Origin: Methanoplanus sp. FWC-SCC4
GTDB taxonomy: Archaea; Halobacteriota; Methanomicrobia; Methanomicrobiales; Methanomicrobiaceae
Assembly (NCBI RefSeq): GCF_032878975.1
Contig: NZ_CP043875.1
Location: 1,666,370 to 1,730,369, forward strand
Direction: 5' to 3'
DNA: 64,000 nucleotides
The position numbers and the translations under genes are program-made. The notes under the pieces were generated by a model, which was not told where the DNA came from, searched no databases, and saw only the letters and a list, made by a program, of their open reading frames with translations. Shown piece after piece: positions 27,008 through 35,587 of this stretch (position 1 is its first letter; each line of letters starts with the position of its first letter).

Positions 27008-27331
27008 TCATAGGCGGGATTCAATTACTTTTAAGGATTCCTTTGTTAACTTTCCTCTTTTACCGGCAACATCGGAATTTCTTATGGTGCAGGCATGGGA
27101 CAAAAGGACATAGCTCTCATCAAAAAGATCAAGACCACCTTTCTCAAAGTCATCAAGCCCGATTGGGACATAAGATGAATCAAAAGGCTCCCTGCTTGTG
27201 ATCGGGCAGGCATAAACAGATCCGGAAAAACCACCCCTGCCAAGGACTACAACGGGGCGCATCTTTCTCTCATTTCTGCCGTCAATTCTGACATTAGCGA
27301 TCACTACATCCCCACGGAAATATTCAGACAT
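27008..27331 (-). CDS. PemK/MazF-like endoribonuclease toxin-family protein
   Basis: 107 residues from ATG 27331. RGDVVIANVRIDGRNERKMR, PVVVLGRGG, YACPITSREP and DESYVLLSHACTIRNSDVAGKRG match the MazF/PemK fold: the RPVVV strand after a basic loop, the PITS motif and the late conserved Ser/Thr-Ile block. MazF toxins cut mRNA at short motifs, but several archaeal members are uncharacterised and some are not toxic. No antitoxin gene is next to it on either side. The longer frame to 27376 would add 15 His/Asn-rich residues and is not favoured. Confidence 0.78.
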   Translation of the reverse strand: MSEYFRGDVVIANVRIDGRNERKMRPVVVLGRGGFSGSVYACPITSREPFDSSYVPIGLDDFEKGGLDLFDESYVLLSHACTIRNSDVAGKRGKLTKESLKVIESRL

Positions 27332-27518
27332 TTTTCTACTGCTATTATGATTATGACACCGGAATTTTGAAAACATTTTGGTTAAGCTAAAAAATCAGTC
27401 AAACCATACCACCGGCGGTTTTACCAGACTATACTCCGGAAATCAGAACTTATAACTGATTATCAAAAATATCATAAAAATCAGGCAGAAAAATCTGATT
27501 TGGACGGGCCCGGATACG

Positions 27519-27536
27519 TGCAAATCTTTATTTGCA
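27519..27536. promoter_or_regulatory. 7-bp inverted repeat upstream of SLOG/SLATT-like gene
   Basis: TGCAAAT and ATTTGCA with a 4-nt spacer lie about 38 nt before the ATG at 27574, around the promoter position. It could be an operator for a dimeric repressor. Confidence 0.35.
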
Positions 27537-27573
27537 ATACAACCAGAGATAGAAAAAAACTGAGGGGGTTTTG

Positions 27574-29223
27574 ATGAAACCTGATGAAGAAATACATAAG
27601 GCCGGTTTTTTATCATCAGAAAATATCAGTGGTACTAAACAGCCCCAAATCCTCTTCCCAGGCCCCCTGCCGGTCTCTGTCAGCATTGGTTTTATCGCCA
27701 CAGAACAGAGCTTTGATATTGAAAAGGTACTGAAATCAGTAAAAACAGTCTTTTTGAAAATGGAAAAGATTCTCTTCAACACTCCCCACACTTACAGGTT
27801 TATCCTTCCCTTCAATCCCGGACCTGAACACATAATTCTTGAATCACTTTCAAAAGATCCAATCTGGAAGAAGTGCAATGAACCAAAAGTTGTGCTCCTG
27901 AAAATACCCTTCAGGGATGATGAGATAAGGATGCCATTTGAAGGCGAAATATCATTTGATGTTGAGATTGTCTCAGAGGAGGGCAATTCAAAGAAAGTTT
28001 CGGAATCACACTATGAACCGGTCATCGAGCGGAGCTCATTTGTAATCCTGACAGGGGAATGGGAACCGGAAACAACAAAATACAGAAAAGGCAGCGTATT
28101 TGACATTGCCAGAAACTACGGCAGAACGGTTGTTGCGATAAATCCCCTTATGGAGGAGACTTTTGAAATGCCTCATGATGACCGTATTTTTGAGTCATAC
28201 ACACAGCTAAATGACTATAACAGCGAGTACCTGTCAGATTATTTATTTCAAAAAAAGGCTCTGAAATATATCTCAGCATTAAGGGAAGAATGCAAAAATG
28301 CAGGTCTTTCTGAAGATGCAATATCCAAGATATATAGTCAGCTTCTGCCCCAGTTTATCAGAAGCAGAATGCTGTCCGAAAAATACCGCATGTATTACTC
28401 AATTGCAGGGACATTTGCTTCAATACTGGCAGCGATGGCAGTATTGACGATCACTCTCCAGACACTTTTTTTCCCTGAGATGCCCGAAATTGTCTGGATT
28501 GAAGTTGCTGAAATCTTTCTAATAATCCTTCTGATGACAGGATCAAGGTATGGAGATTTTCACAGAAAGTGGATTGATTACAGTTTTTTATCTGAGAGAA
28601 TCAGGGCTGCATTTTTCCTGTGCATCGTATGCATAACCTGTGAAAAACCCGACACTCCTCCTCATATGAGTCTTGCACACAGACCAAATGACTGGATGGT
28701 GATGGCTTTTGAATCACTTACAGAATCGGGAAAAATTGAATACTGCCGCCTTGATATTCCTTTTGAACCGCTTAAAAAGTTTTTTGCATCGGCATGGATT
28801 GGATACAAACTTAAATTTTATAAAGAGAGGAGCAGATCTTCGCGAAAAAAATTCTTCTACCTCGCAATTGCCGGAGAAACAATATTTGTACTGACACTTA
28901 TTCTCGCAGTGATTCATGCAGCAGGGATAGGACACTGGGAGATAAGAAATGTAGAAGGATCTCTTATGCTTGCATATCTGACAATAACACTTCCTGCGGT
29001 GGGCTCAGCTATTGCGGCTGTCAGAGTACAGAGGGAATATCTCAGGAATTCTGAGAGATATTCACATATTGTAAGGCATCTGACTGCAATAAAAAACCAG
29101 ACACGTCATGTCAGGGATATGGGTGAATTATGCGGTGTTCTCGAAGAGATGAACGAGATAACACTCAGGGAACAACAGGACTGGAGAATTATTTTCCGAT
29201 TCAGAAGAATTGAAGCAATGTGA
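27574..29223 (+). CDS. SLOG-like sensor fused to two SLATT-like membrane units
   Basis: 549 residues. ATG 27574 follows GGGGG. The first 210 residues follow the SLOG/lysine-decarboxylase-like pattern of nucleotide sensors: IGFIATEQSFDIEKVLKSV, a hydrophobic core ending FILPF, later VILTGEWEPETTKYRKGSVF and DIARNYGRTVVAINPL, where other members have a D-x-L-IALWDG...GT..A...G.PV block. The glycine-rich parts are degenerate. Then two membrane units: about 272-325 followed by HRKWIDYSFLSERIRAAFFL, and WIGYKLKFYKERSRSSRKKF with two helices (about 430-490) and VRVQREYLRNSERYSHIVRH. This layout is that of proposed nucleotide-sensing membrane effectors of prokaryotic immunity. The assignment is by pattern only. 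Confidence 0.6.
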   Translation: MKPDEEIHKAGFLSSENISGTKQPQILFPGPLPVSVSIGFIATEQSFDIEKVLKSVKTVFLKMEKILFNTPHTYRFILPFNPGPEHIILESLSKDPIWKKCNEPKVVLLKIPFRDDEIRMPFEGEISFDVEIVSEEGNSKKVSESHYEPVIERSSFVILTGEWEPETTKYRKGSVFDIARNYGRTVVAINPLMEETFEMPHDDRIFESYTQLNDYNSEYLSDYLFQKKALKYISALREECKNAGLSEDAISKIYSQLLPQFIRSRMLSEKYRMYYSIAGTFASILAAMAVLTITLQTLFFPEMPEIVWIEVAEIFLIILLMTGSRYGDFHRKWIDYSFLSERIRAAFFLCIVCITCEKPDTPPHMSLAHRPNDWMVMAFESLTESGKIEYCRLDIPFEPLKKFFASAWIGYKLKFYKERSRSSRKKFFYLAIAGETIFVLTLILAVIHAAGIGHWEIRNVEGSLMLAYLTITLPAVGSAIAAVRVQREYLRNSERYSHIVRHLTAIKNQTRHVRDMGELCGVLEEMNEITLREQQDWRIIFRFRRIEAM

Positions 29224-29233
29224 AATCCCCTGT

Positions 29234-29308
29234 CAGGTCAGAGGACTTCAATATTGAGGTTTGGACCCTGCACATTTCCTGACATATTTATCCATCCTGA
29301 CACCTTTT
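29234..29308. repeat. Direct repeat copy A flanking CPBP gene
   Basis: Core cagaggacttcaatattgag, then gtttgg, and after a short gap cacatttcctgacatattta followed by tccatc. A second copy lies at 30372-30457 in the same orientation; the first 26 bases match at 24 positions and the 38-base second block at about 33. Copy A begins 10 nt after the SLOG/SLATT-like stop. Confidence 0.7.
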
Positions 29309-29349
29309 CTCACTGGAAAACGTATCGATTTAATAAATATTATTAAATT

Positions 29350-30189
29350 TTAAGTGTTTGTCCTAAAGGTTCCCTGTATTCTGTACCTTCTTATTCCTAA
29401 TCCAGCCAATAAGTAAAGAATCGAAGTAATAATCCCACAGATTGGTGAAATAAAAATTTCTGTTCCCGCTGCAATGCTGATATAACCTGCAATAACTAAA
29501 GGATTTATTAGTGCATCTTCTACCATATGCAATATAACACCCGGCCAGATTGATTGTGTTACCCGGTAAAGCTCAATGTACATAACTCCCCAGCATACTA
29601 TTGTTATCATAAAAAAAATGAAAAAGACCCCAAGACTAACAGGTAACACTGCCTGAATATCTGTTTCTGATAAAAAGAACAGTAAATATGGAGCATGCCA
29701 GATTCCCCACAGACCGCCAACAATGAGATATACCTTCCAGTCATTAAGATTTATTTTAGTGAGTTGCGAAGACAGATAACCATACAGAGGTGGCCCGTCA
29801 AAAATATCTATAAAGAAATTAAGTAAAAAACCGCTGTAAACCACCGGAATAAAAAGTCTGAGGTCCAATGCTGATAAGTCAATCCATCCTGTTAAAGCTC
29901 CGATTATCAAAACGATTGCTGTTACAACAGGAAATATAAAAAAAGCAATCAGGTACCATTTTATGTTTCCCTTGAAATTCGGCAAAAAACCAAAATCTTT
30001 CCAATTGCCCTTTGAGAATAGAGTGATTGCAATTGCTGTCAGCATTGGCAATACCAGCCAGACTCCCATGCCAAGAGAATCACCGGGAGGCTGGTCAATA
30101 AGTAAAGAGTCTACAAGAATACCTATCCAGCCACTCATAATTACAACAATAATAAATACAACAATATTGCGGATAGATTTATTATTCAT
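29350..30189 (-). CDS. CPBP (Abi/CAAX protease-like) membrane protein lacking the EExxxR motif
   Basis: 279 residues with about eight hydrophobic segments. The later family motifs are present: LWGIWHAPYLLFFL (His of motif 2) and SIWPGVILHMVEDALINP (His of motif 3). Motif 1, normally EExxWRGYL, reads DGPPLYGYLSSQL here, so both catalytic Glu and the Arg are gone. It is therefore probably not an active glutamic protease and may have become a scaffold or immunity-like membrane protein. The gene is very AT-rich, reversed relative to its upstream neighbour and placed between two direct repeats. Confidence 0.75.
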   Translation of the reverse strand: MNNKSIRNIVVFIIVVIMSGWIGILVDSLLIDQPPGDSLGMGVWLVLPMLTAIAITLFSKGNWKDFGFLPNFKGNIKWYLIAFFIFPVVTAIVLIIGALTGWIDLSALDLRLFIPVVYSGFLLNFFIDIFDGPPLYGYLSSQLTKINLNDWKVYLIVGGLWGIWHAPYLLFFLSETDIQAVLPVSLGVFFIFFMITIVCWGVMYIELYRVTQSIWPGVILHMVEDALINPLVIAGYISIAAGTEIFISPICGIITSILYLLAGLGIRRYRIQGTFRTNT

Positions 30190-30609
30190 GCATACTATTC
30201 AGGACCCCAATATAAATAATAGTTTATGTAATATATTTCATGATCTGAGAAATACTGTTTCTGATGCGATATGATGATTCAATAGCAAATCTCGTTTTAT
30301 AAGTGTTGTGGATCTTTCTCGTTGTCCGGTCAGGGACTGGCGAAGACCAGTCTTTAAATAAAATCAACTTTCCAGGCAGAGGTCTTCAATATTGACGTTT
30401 GGCTGGCGGATTCTCCACACACATTTCCTGAAATATTTATCCATCTTTATGCCTTTTATAAATACAAAAACCCACAGAATATATAGATCCTTTCTTTTGG
30501 TGACCTTCATGCTTGGATTTTGGTTTGTAAATTTTTGGCTAAGTACTCAAGTTTATTGTTTAAGGGAACAGGAGTCAGGAATATCAGCTTTAAAAAAATT
30601 ATTTTTAAT
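30190..30609. other. Intergenic region with direct-repeat copy B and a hairpin
   Basis: It contains a perfect GACTGG/CCAGTC hairpin (30335-30352) followed by TTT, then repeat copy B. A frame running 30392-30679 has hydrophobic character but overlaps the end of the AIM24 gene and lacks a ribosome site; it is not called. Confidence 0.5.
30372..30457. repeat. Direct repeat copy B flanking CPBP gene
   Basis: Core cagaggtcttcaatattgac, then gtttgg, an extra 13 or so bases relative to copy A, then cacatttcctgaaatattta and tccatc. Same orientation as copy A, 1.14 kb away, with the CPBP gene between them. Confidence 0.7.
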
Positions 30610-31296
30610 TTATTGGCCTGATGTTGTCGGCATAAACGGAATCAGGGATGCTGCAAGTTTGGCTATATCCATCGACTGAAGAATAACTTTTCCAGGTCCT
30701 GTGAGAGTTGTAAGGAACAGACCCTCGCCTCCAAAGAGCACTGTTTTTACACCGCCGGCAAGATTTATCGAGTAATCAACCGAGCTTTCAAACCCTACCA
30801 CAAGACCTGTTTCAACCCTGACTGTCTCACCGGGTTCAAGATTCATCTCAATTAAATCACCACAGCAGTGTAGAAATACCATCCCTTCACCATAGAGACG
30901 CTCAAGAATGAACCCGTCACCGGCAAAAAGACCGGCACGAATCTTTTTTGTCAGCACTATGTCAAGTTCAACATTCTCTTCAGAACAGAGGAATGCATCT
31001 TTCTGGGCAATAAAATCACTGCCACTGTTGAGCTCAAGCGGGAATATTTTACCGGGCACATTTCCTGCAAAAGAAACAAACCCAGGCGTTTTTGAGGGTG
31101 TAAACTCTGACAAAAACAAACTCTCAGAAGAAAGGACACGTTTTATTCCCCCGAATATTCCGCCCTTCAATTTGGAGGACATCTCCATATTTCCGCTCAT
31201 GTTGACCATTGAACCCGCTTCCGCACGAACCTTTTCCCCAGGTTCAATTGAGAGCTTTACCATCTGGAGATTGTCTCCTATTAATTCATATCTCAT
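30610..31296 (-). CDS. AIM24/TIGR00266 family protein
   Basis: 228 residues, the standard length. MRYELIGDNLQMVKLSIEPG, EAGSMVNMSGNMEMSSKLKG GI, FLSEFTPSKTPGFVSFAG, GDGFILERLYGEGMVFLHCC GD and LAGGVKTVLFGGEGLFLTTL match the family of beta-helix proteins related to mitochondrial AIM24. The function is unknown in prokaryotes; some are linked to tryptophan RNA-binding attenuator-like folds. No operon partner. Confidence 0.88.
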   Translation of the reverse strand: MRYELIGDNLQMVKLSIEPGEKVRAEAGSMVNMSGNMEMSSKLKGGIFGGIKRVLSSESLFLSEFTPSKTPGFVSFAGNVPGKIFPLELNSGSDFIAQKDAFLCSEENVELDIVLTKKIRAGLFAGDGFILERLYGEGMVFLHCCGDLIEMNLEPGETVRVETGLVVGFESSVDYSINLAGGVKTVLFGGEGLFLTTLTGPGKVILQSMDIAKLAASLIPFMPTTSGQ

Positions 31297-31509
31297 TTTA
31301 CTGACAATATAGTCTTAGGGAATATGAGATAAATCATCCGGATATAACAGGTATGAGACAGTACAGCATTTTTACCCCCGGAGAAACATCAGGTTATTTA
31401 CTATAAATAATTACAGAATAAAAGAACACTTCTGCTGAAATGTTTTACAAAAAACGCTCTGATAATAACCGCAGCTTACAATTAGCTAAAATAAAAAAAA
31501 ATTAAAAAT

Positions 31510-31689
31510 TTAGAACCTTGGTTTTCTGTATTTTGGCAGGCAGTCCCTGCAATATACCGGTCTTCCCTCGGCTGGCTTGAATGGAACTTCGCATTCCTTT
31601 CCACAATCTGAGCACACTGCTTTGTGCATTTCTCTTGGTTCGCTGGGACCGCCGAAGTTTCTGCGGCCTCCAAAACTTCTATCATTCAT
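31510..31689 (-). CDS. 59-residue CxxC zinc-ribbon protein
   Basis: A short frame missed by length filters. After an Arg/Gly-rich start (MNDRSFGGRRNFGG) it has AVCSDCGKECEVPFKPAEGR and PVYCRDCLPKY: CxxC ... C ... CxxC, a zinc-ribbon common in methanogens and other archaea, and in the N-terminal part of some RNA- or DNA-associated proteins. The overlapping 67-codon frame in another phase has no such signature and is a shadow. The function is unknown; nucleic-acid binding or a small redox/metal role is likely. It stands alone. Confidence 0.85.
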   Translation of the reverse strand: MNDRSFGGRRNFGGPSEPREMHKAVCSDCGKECEVPFKPAEGRPVYCRDCLPKYRKPRF

Positions 31690-31839
31690 TTTTATTTTCC
31701 AACAGAAAAAACTCTGCTTTGTAGTAGTATGCTATTCTAGTTAATATAACTCTCCATGATCTTAAAGAAAATTAATGAGGATTTCTATAAACCCCCCTCA
31801 ACCACAAGTACTTTATTTTCCCAGATCGATCTTTAATTC

Positions 31840-32775
31840 ATGAGTAATTTCACTAATTTTGCAATAAAAAGTGAATATGAGCATATTGCTGAATTGGGAG
31901 ATCGATTGGGTGAAGTTGAAAAGATGATTGACTGGGAACAATTCCGCCCTATCATCAAAGAACTATATACAAACCAAACTGAAATTGGAGGCCGTCCAAA
32001 TCTGGATGAGGTTCTGATGATTAAGATGCTCGTCCTTCAGCAATGGCACGGTCTCTCTGATCCTGAACTTGAAAGACAGGCTAATGACAGGATTTCTTTC
32101 AGACAATTTTTGGGTTATCCCTTAAAGATACCTGATCGTTCTACTATCTGGCTTTTTCGTGAAAGACTATCCAAATCCGGAAAAGATTCTCTAATTTGGA
32201 ATGAATTACAGCGACAACTGGATCTTAAAGGTCTTTCAATTAGAAAAGGTATGATTCAGGATGCAACATTTATTCACTCAGATCCCGGACATACAAGAGT
32301 TGATACTCCAAGAGGAAAAGAAGCAAAGACCAGAAGAAGTAAGGACGGTACATGGACAAAGAAAGGAGGGAAATCTTACTTTGGATATAAGCTGCACGTA
32401 ATTATTGACAGTGATTATGATCTGATTCGAAGGATTTGTACTACTACTGCATCTCTACACGACAGTCAGATTGATTTATCTGATATTGATGAAGTTGTTT
32501 ACCGGGACAGAGGCTATCAGGGAGCTGAATGCAAAGGATACAATGCCACAATGTTGAGAGGAGCAAGAGACCATCCAATAGGTATCAGAGACAAACTTCG
32601 TAATAATAGAATCAGCAGGAAAAGATCCAAAGGGGAAAGACCATTTGCTGTGATTAAATCAGTTTTTGGATCAGGCAGTGTAAAAGTAACCGATTTGAAA
32701 AGAGTGCGGGTGAAAAATATGTTTTCAGCATTTTGTTTTAATCTCTATCAAATGAGAACAATTTATGGACATTGA
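31840..32775 (+). mobile_element. IS5-family transposase, intact frame
   Basis: 311 residues without frameshift. GGRPNLDEVLMIKMLVLQQW HGLSDPELERQANDRISFRQ (N-terminal DUF772-like region), then a DDE core: IQDATFIHSDPG (first Asp), VYRDRGYQGAECKGYNATML (second Asp) and GERPFAVIKSVFGSG (Glu) before the C-terminal KNMFSAFCFNLYQMR. This is the layout of IS5/IS4-like elements of methanogens. Terminal inverted repeats and a target duplication were looked for in about 100 bp on each side and could not be set with confidence, so the element's ends are unknown. Confidence 0.9.
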
Positions 32776-33430
32776 TCAAAGAGCGATAGCTATCTGAAAT
32801 TGAAAGAAATATTCAAAGAAATGAAAAAATAAATCGGAAGAACAAACCTTTGATCTTATTGATTCAGTAAAAATTGGGATTATAGTAATTCTCTAATATT
32901 ATTATCTTCAATTTCTCAATTATATAGATATAATTTCCTAAAAATGATTTCCTGCACCAAAACATGGAATTAATTAATATTTTACGCTGGAATGTTTTAA
33001 TATTCACTTATAATTTTTGATATCCCTGACTGAATGGATCTGTTGCATTAACTCAGATTTTATTTGGATTTTAAAAATCACGACTGATATCCAATAAATT
33101 AAATTAATTTTAATAAAATTAATTACATTTCTCAGGATTCCTGTTTAAAACAATTCCGGCATAAATATTTATTCAGCCCCAGTAATGCCAAAAAAACAGG
33201 ATATGAGTCCAAATTGCCCGTTATGCATATGGATAATATCCTGTACAAAAAAATAATTTTTGGTGCTGATATGGTTTAAATCAAACCTGACATGAGAGAG
33301 ACAGGAGCCAAAGAACAAATTATCATAAAGATTTTCAGACATTTCAGAATGCAAAACACCGCGCTGTAACAGCATTCAAAAACAGGAAAATATCAGGATA
33401 TGATCCCGTTTTCATTAATTTCTAAAAAAT
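32776..33430. other. AT-rich intergenic region downstream of the transposase
   Basis: About 75% A+T with no convincing gene. It must contain the right end of the insertion sequence. A 68-codon reverse frame (33169-33375) lacks a ribosome site and domain and is not called. Confidence 0.5.
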
Positions 33431-33982
33431 TCACCTGAGGAATTTTGAGACGAAAGGCGATGTATCACCCCTTCTTAGGAAATGTCCGGAAGGTCCTTCC
33501 CCAATGAACTCCGAGAACCAGGATTCATGCTCAATCTCTTCGTTTAGAATAGAGAGTGCAAGATCGTAAGTTCTGTGATCCTTTCCGGCGGTTAAATTAC
33601 AGATATGGGTGTATTGTCTCACTGCACATCTTTCAGCCTCAAGAAGAATTTTGAGCATCTCCATTGTGTCTTTTGGATCTTTTGGAAGATTTGCCGGAGG
33701 ACAGCCTGAGACGTTGTGAAAATCAACCATACTCTGCGGGAGTTCCCCTCCAAGTTCGTAGATTCTCGGAACCAGTGCTTCAAAGTGATTTCTGTCCTCG
33801 ATCCTTGCGGTTTCCGCGATCTCTTTGATAGTCTCCCCCTCAAGCCCCACCAGGTTTACCCTGAGAATAGTATAATAATAAAAGGTTGTAAGCTCGGCAG
33901 CAGCGTTTTTTACCAGCAAATCTACCAGTTTATCAACATCCACACCCGCTTTTTCCACCATCTGTCTTGTAACAGTTGCCAT
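33431..33982 (-). CDS. Dps-like ferritin (DPSL/thioferritin type)
   Basis: 183 residues, a four-helix ferritin-like protein. Ligand sets NAAAELTTFYYY (first Glu), IEDRNHFEALVPRI (ExxH), LEAERCAVRQYTHICNLTAG and LNEEIEHESWFSEFIG (ExxH) define the di-iron site; the Cys in NVSGCPPANLP and ERCAVRQYTHIC match the paired Cys that mark DPSL proteins. PSGHFLRRG is also family-specific. These 12-mers use peroxide to oxidise and store iron, protecting DNA from oxidative damage, which is useful to an anaerobe. Start ATG 33982 follows a GGGGG-type ribosome site. Confidence 0.88.
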   Translation of the reverse strand: MATVTRQMVEKAGVDVDKLVDLLVKNAAAELTTFYYYTILRVNLVGLEGETIKEIAETARIEDRNHFEALVPRIYELGGELPQSMVDFHNVSGCPPANLPKDPKDTMEMLKILLEAERCAVRQYTHICNLTAGKDHRTYDLALSILNEEIEHESWFSEFIGEGPSGHFLRRGDTSPFVSKFLR

Positions 33983-34130
33983 TTTTTTATTGCCCCCTTT
34001 TGCTTACCAGAAAAGGGATTAAACCGTATAAACATTTGCCAGACATTTTCTTGCACCGCAAAATTTATTTTCACGGAAAAATTACCCTAAACACAGTTTT
34101 TAACCGAAATCAGACATTATTCACTAATAT

Positions 34131-34140
34131 CTTTTAATAA
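34131..34140 (+). promoter_or_regulatory. TATA box, leaderless transcript
   Basis: cttttaataa is centred 26 nt before ATG 34162, the distance expected when the first transcribed base is the start codon. This decides the start of the following small gene. Confidence 0.5.
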
Positions 34141-34161
34141 TTGTCAGGACAATATTTTATC

Positions 34162-34371
34162 ATGGCATCACCAATACTGGCACTCATTCTCTCATTTTTT
34201 ATTCCCGGACTGGGTCAGTTTTATACAGGACAGTTCCTTAAGGCTGTGGCACTGTTTGTCTTTGCAGTTATATCAGGGGCCCTTGTAGTTGTTTTAATCG
34301 GAATTCCCCTCTATTTTATCGTATGGATATACAGCATGTACGATGCATATAAGACAGCACAGGAAAGCTGA
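34162..34371 (+). CDS. Small TM2-like membrane protein
   Basis: 69 residues: MASPILALILSFFIPGLGQF YTGQFLKAVALF then a second helix ending IGIPLYFIVWIYSMYDAYKT A. The LSFFIPGLGQFYTGQ turn and the YSMYDAY end are typical of TM2/DUF5683-like two-helix proteins. The function is unknown. The start at 34162 is favoured over TTG 34141 by the TATA distance. Confidence 0.75.
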   Translation: MASPILALILSFFIPGLGQFYTGQFLKAVALFVFAVISGALVVVLIGIPLYFIVWIYSMYDAYKTAQES

Positions 34372-34427
34372 ATTTAAAAATAAAATTATTTTTCTTAATT
34401 TTTTCATTAAAGACAGGACAAAATCTC

Positions 34428-34898
34428 TTAATTTACAGAGGCCTTATTCATTATCCCGTTCATCTCTTCAATTAACTGACTCAATATTTCCGGAACAGCA
34501 CCATCCTGTGCACTTACAGTTTTGCCTTTTGCAGAGACCTCATAGAAAAAAAGATCATAACCCTGTGATTCTGGTTTGTATTCATCCTCTAAAGCCATGA
34601 ATTTTTCAGAATCGATAATTGTCCTGATATTTAAAAGAGTCTCATCATCAACCAAAACCGAGGTTTCCACACCATTTTTGTAAATTATTGCAGTTTTGTT
34701 TTCAAAAAGAAGAACCCTGTCATTAAACCCTGCAAAACCACCGGTTCTGTGGTATTCAACAAGAAGTCCCCCGGGGTTATCTGAACTTTCGCCATTTATA
34801 TCCTGTGAACCGTTTTCTCCTGTGCATCCTGCTGAAAAAAGAGACACGAATACAAGCACTAACACAGATACAGGAATAATCAACTTATTTCTATCCAT
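34428..34898 (-). CDS. Lipoprotein of unknown function
   Basis: 156 residues from ATG 34898 (MDRNKLIIPVSVLVLVFVSL followed by FSAGC, lipobox Cys 25). A Ser/Asn/Gly linker leads to a compact domain: LLVEYHRTGGFAGFNDRVLL FENKTAIIYKNG, then LDDETLL-like and ESQGYDLFFYEVSAKGKTVS. This pattern recalls small archaeal proteins of the protealysin-inhibitor/DUF4377-like type, but I cannot assign it. The upstream ATG 34958 would place polar residues before the signal. Confidence 0.7.
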   Translation of the reverse strand: MDRNKLIIPVSVLVLVFVSLFSAGCTGENGSQDINGESSDNPGGLLVEYHRTGGFAGFNDRVLLFENKTAIIYKNGVETSVLVDDETLLNIRTIIDSEKFMALEDEYKPESQGYDLFFYEVSAKGKTVSAQDGAVPEILSQLIEEMNGIMNKASVN

Positions 34899-35015
34899 AT
34901 TAATCCACTTTAGCTTTGATACCGGATAATCCAATCGGAAAAGGACACAACATGCCACACAATCACATCCGCATGTAAAAAGGATTTATAGTAACAAAAC
35001 AACTCTTTGAACAAT

Positions 35016-35348
35016 ATGGATTTTCCCCTGCTGCTTGAAATAGCCAGGATATTCTCGTACTTTTTCGAGTTTATCGGAGCCGCACTCATAGTGTACGGCG
35101 GGTTAAAGGCGACAATTAAAGTTATACTTCTCGAACTACGGAGAAAAGATTATATTTACAACCAGATAAGAATTGAATTTACTGGAAAAATTGTATTCGG
35201 ACTTGAATTTCTAATTGCGGCAGATCTCCTTGCAACACTGATGACTCCTACACTCGAAGAGCTGGGAATTCTCGCATCAGTAGTTGTAATAAGAACAATA
35301 CTCGGATACTTCCTCTCAAAAGAGGCCACGGAATTCAAATTAGAATGA
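35016..35348 (+). CDS. DUF1622 membrane protein
   Basis: 110 residues, three hydrophobic helices. FFEFIGAALIVYGGLKATIK, LRIEFTG-type block RIEFTGKIVFGLEFLIAADL and ASVVVIRTILGYFLSKEATEF fit DUF1622. The family is widespread in bacteria and archaea; the function is unknown. A TATA box (atttatag, 34984-34991) is centred about 28 nt before ATG 35016, so the mRNA is probably leaderless; TTG 35007 would precede the expected transcript start. Confidence 0.85.
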   Translation: MDFPLLLEIARIFSYFFEFIGAALIVYGGLKATIKVILLELRRKDYIYNQIRIEFTGKIVFGLEFLIAADLLATLMTPTLEELGILASVVVIRTILGYFLSKEATEFKLE

Positions 35349-35418
35349 AAATTCAAGATCAATTTGTGATCTCCCGACAATTAGATTTCTGTAACTTTTT
35401 TTCCACTTTTTTAGAATA

Positions 35419-35506
35419 ATCACCAAAATTATCATCAAATTATCATCAAAATATCACTAAAATATCACTAAAATATCACTAAAATATCACTAAAATATCA
35501 CTAAAA
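35419..35506. repeat. Eight tandem 11-bp units (five perfect)
   Basis: Units of tatcactaaaa: three diverged copies (35419-35451) then five identical ones (35452-35506). The 11-bp period places an A-tract on the same helical face every turn, which favours bent DNA. It lies between the DUF1622 and YwbE genes. Confidence 0.9.
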
Positions 35507-35513
35507 TTTTAGT
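35500..35513. promoter_or_regulatory. Perfect 14-bp palindrome at the repeat end
   Basis: ACTAAAATTTTAGT joins the last 11-bp unit to the following DNA, about 75 nt before the YwbE start. It could be a protein-binding site or part of a terminator. Confidence 0.4.
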
Positions 35514-35587
35514 AATCAATAATCAGGGCAACAGTACAACAGTTAACTAAATTGACAAAATAATTAATAATACAGGGTATTTCTAAA

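Noticed and set aside
30392-30679. 95-codon hydrophobic frame before AIM24
   Set aside because: Overlaps the 3' end of the AIM24 gene, no start site, carries direct-repeat copy B.
31730-32880. Terminal inverted repeats of the IS5-type element
   Set aside because: Several weak candidates (gatctt on both sides) but none pairs over more than 6-7 bases at equal distance from the gene, so ends were not called.
33169-33375. 68-codon reverse frame downstream of the transposase
   Set aside because: No ribosome site and no recognisable pattern.
35401-35520. CRISPR-like array
   Set aside because: The repeat unit is 11 bp with no unique spacers; it is a simple tandem repeat.
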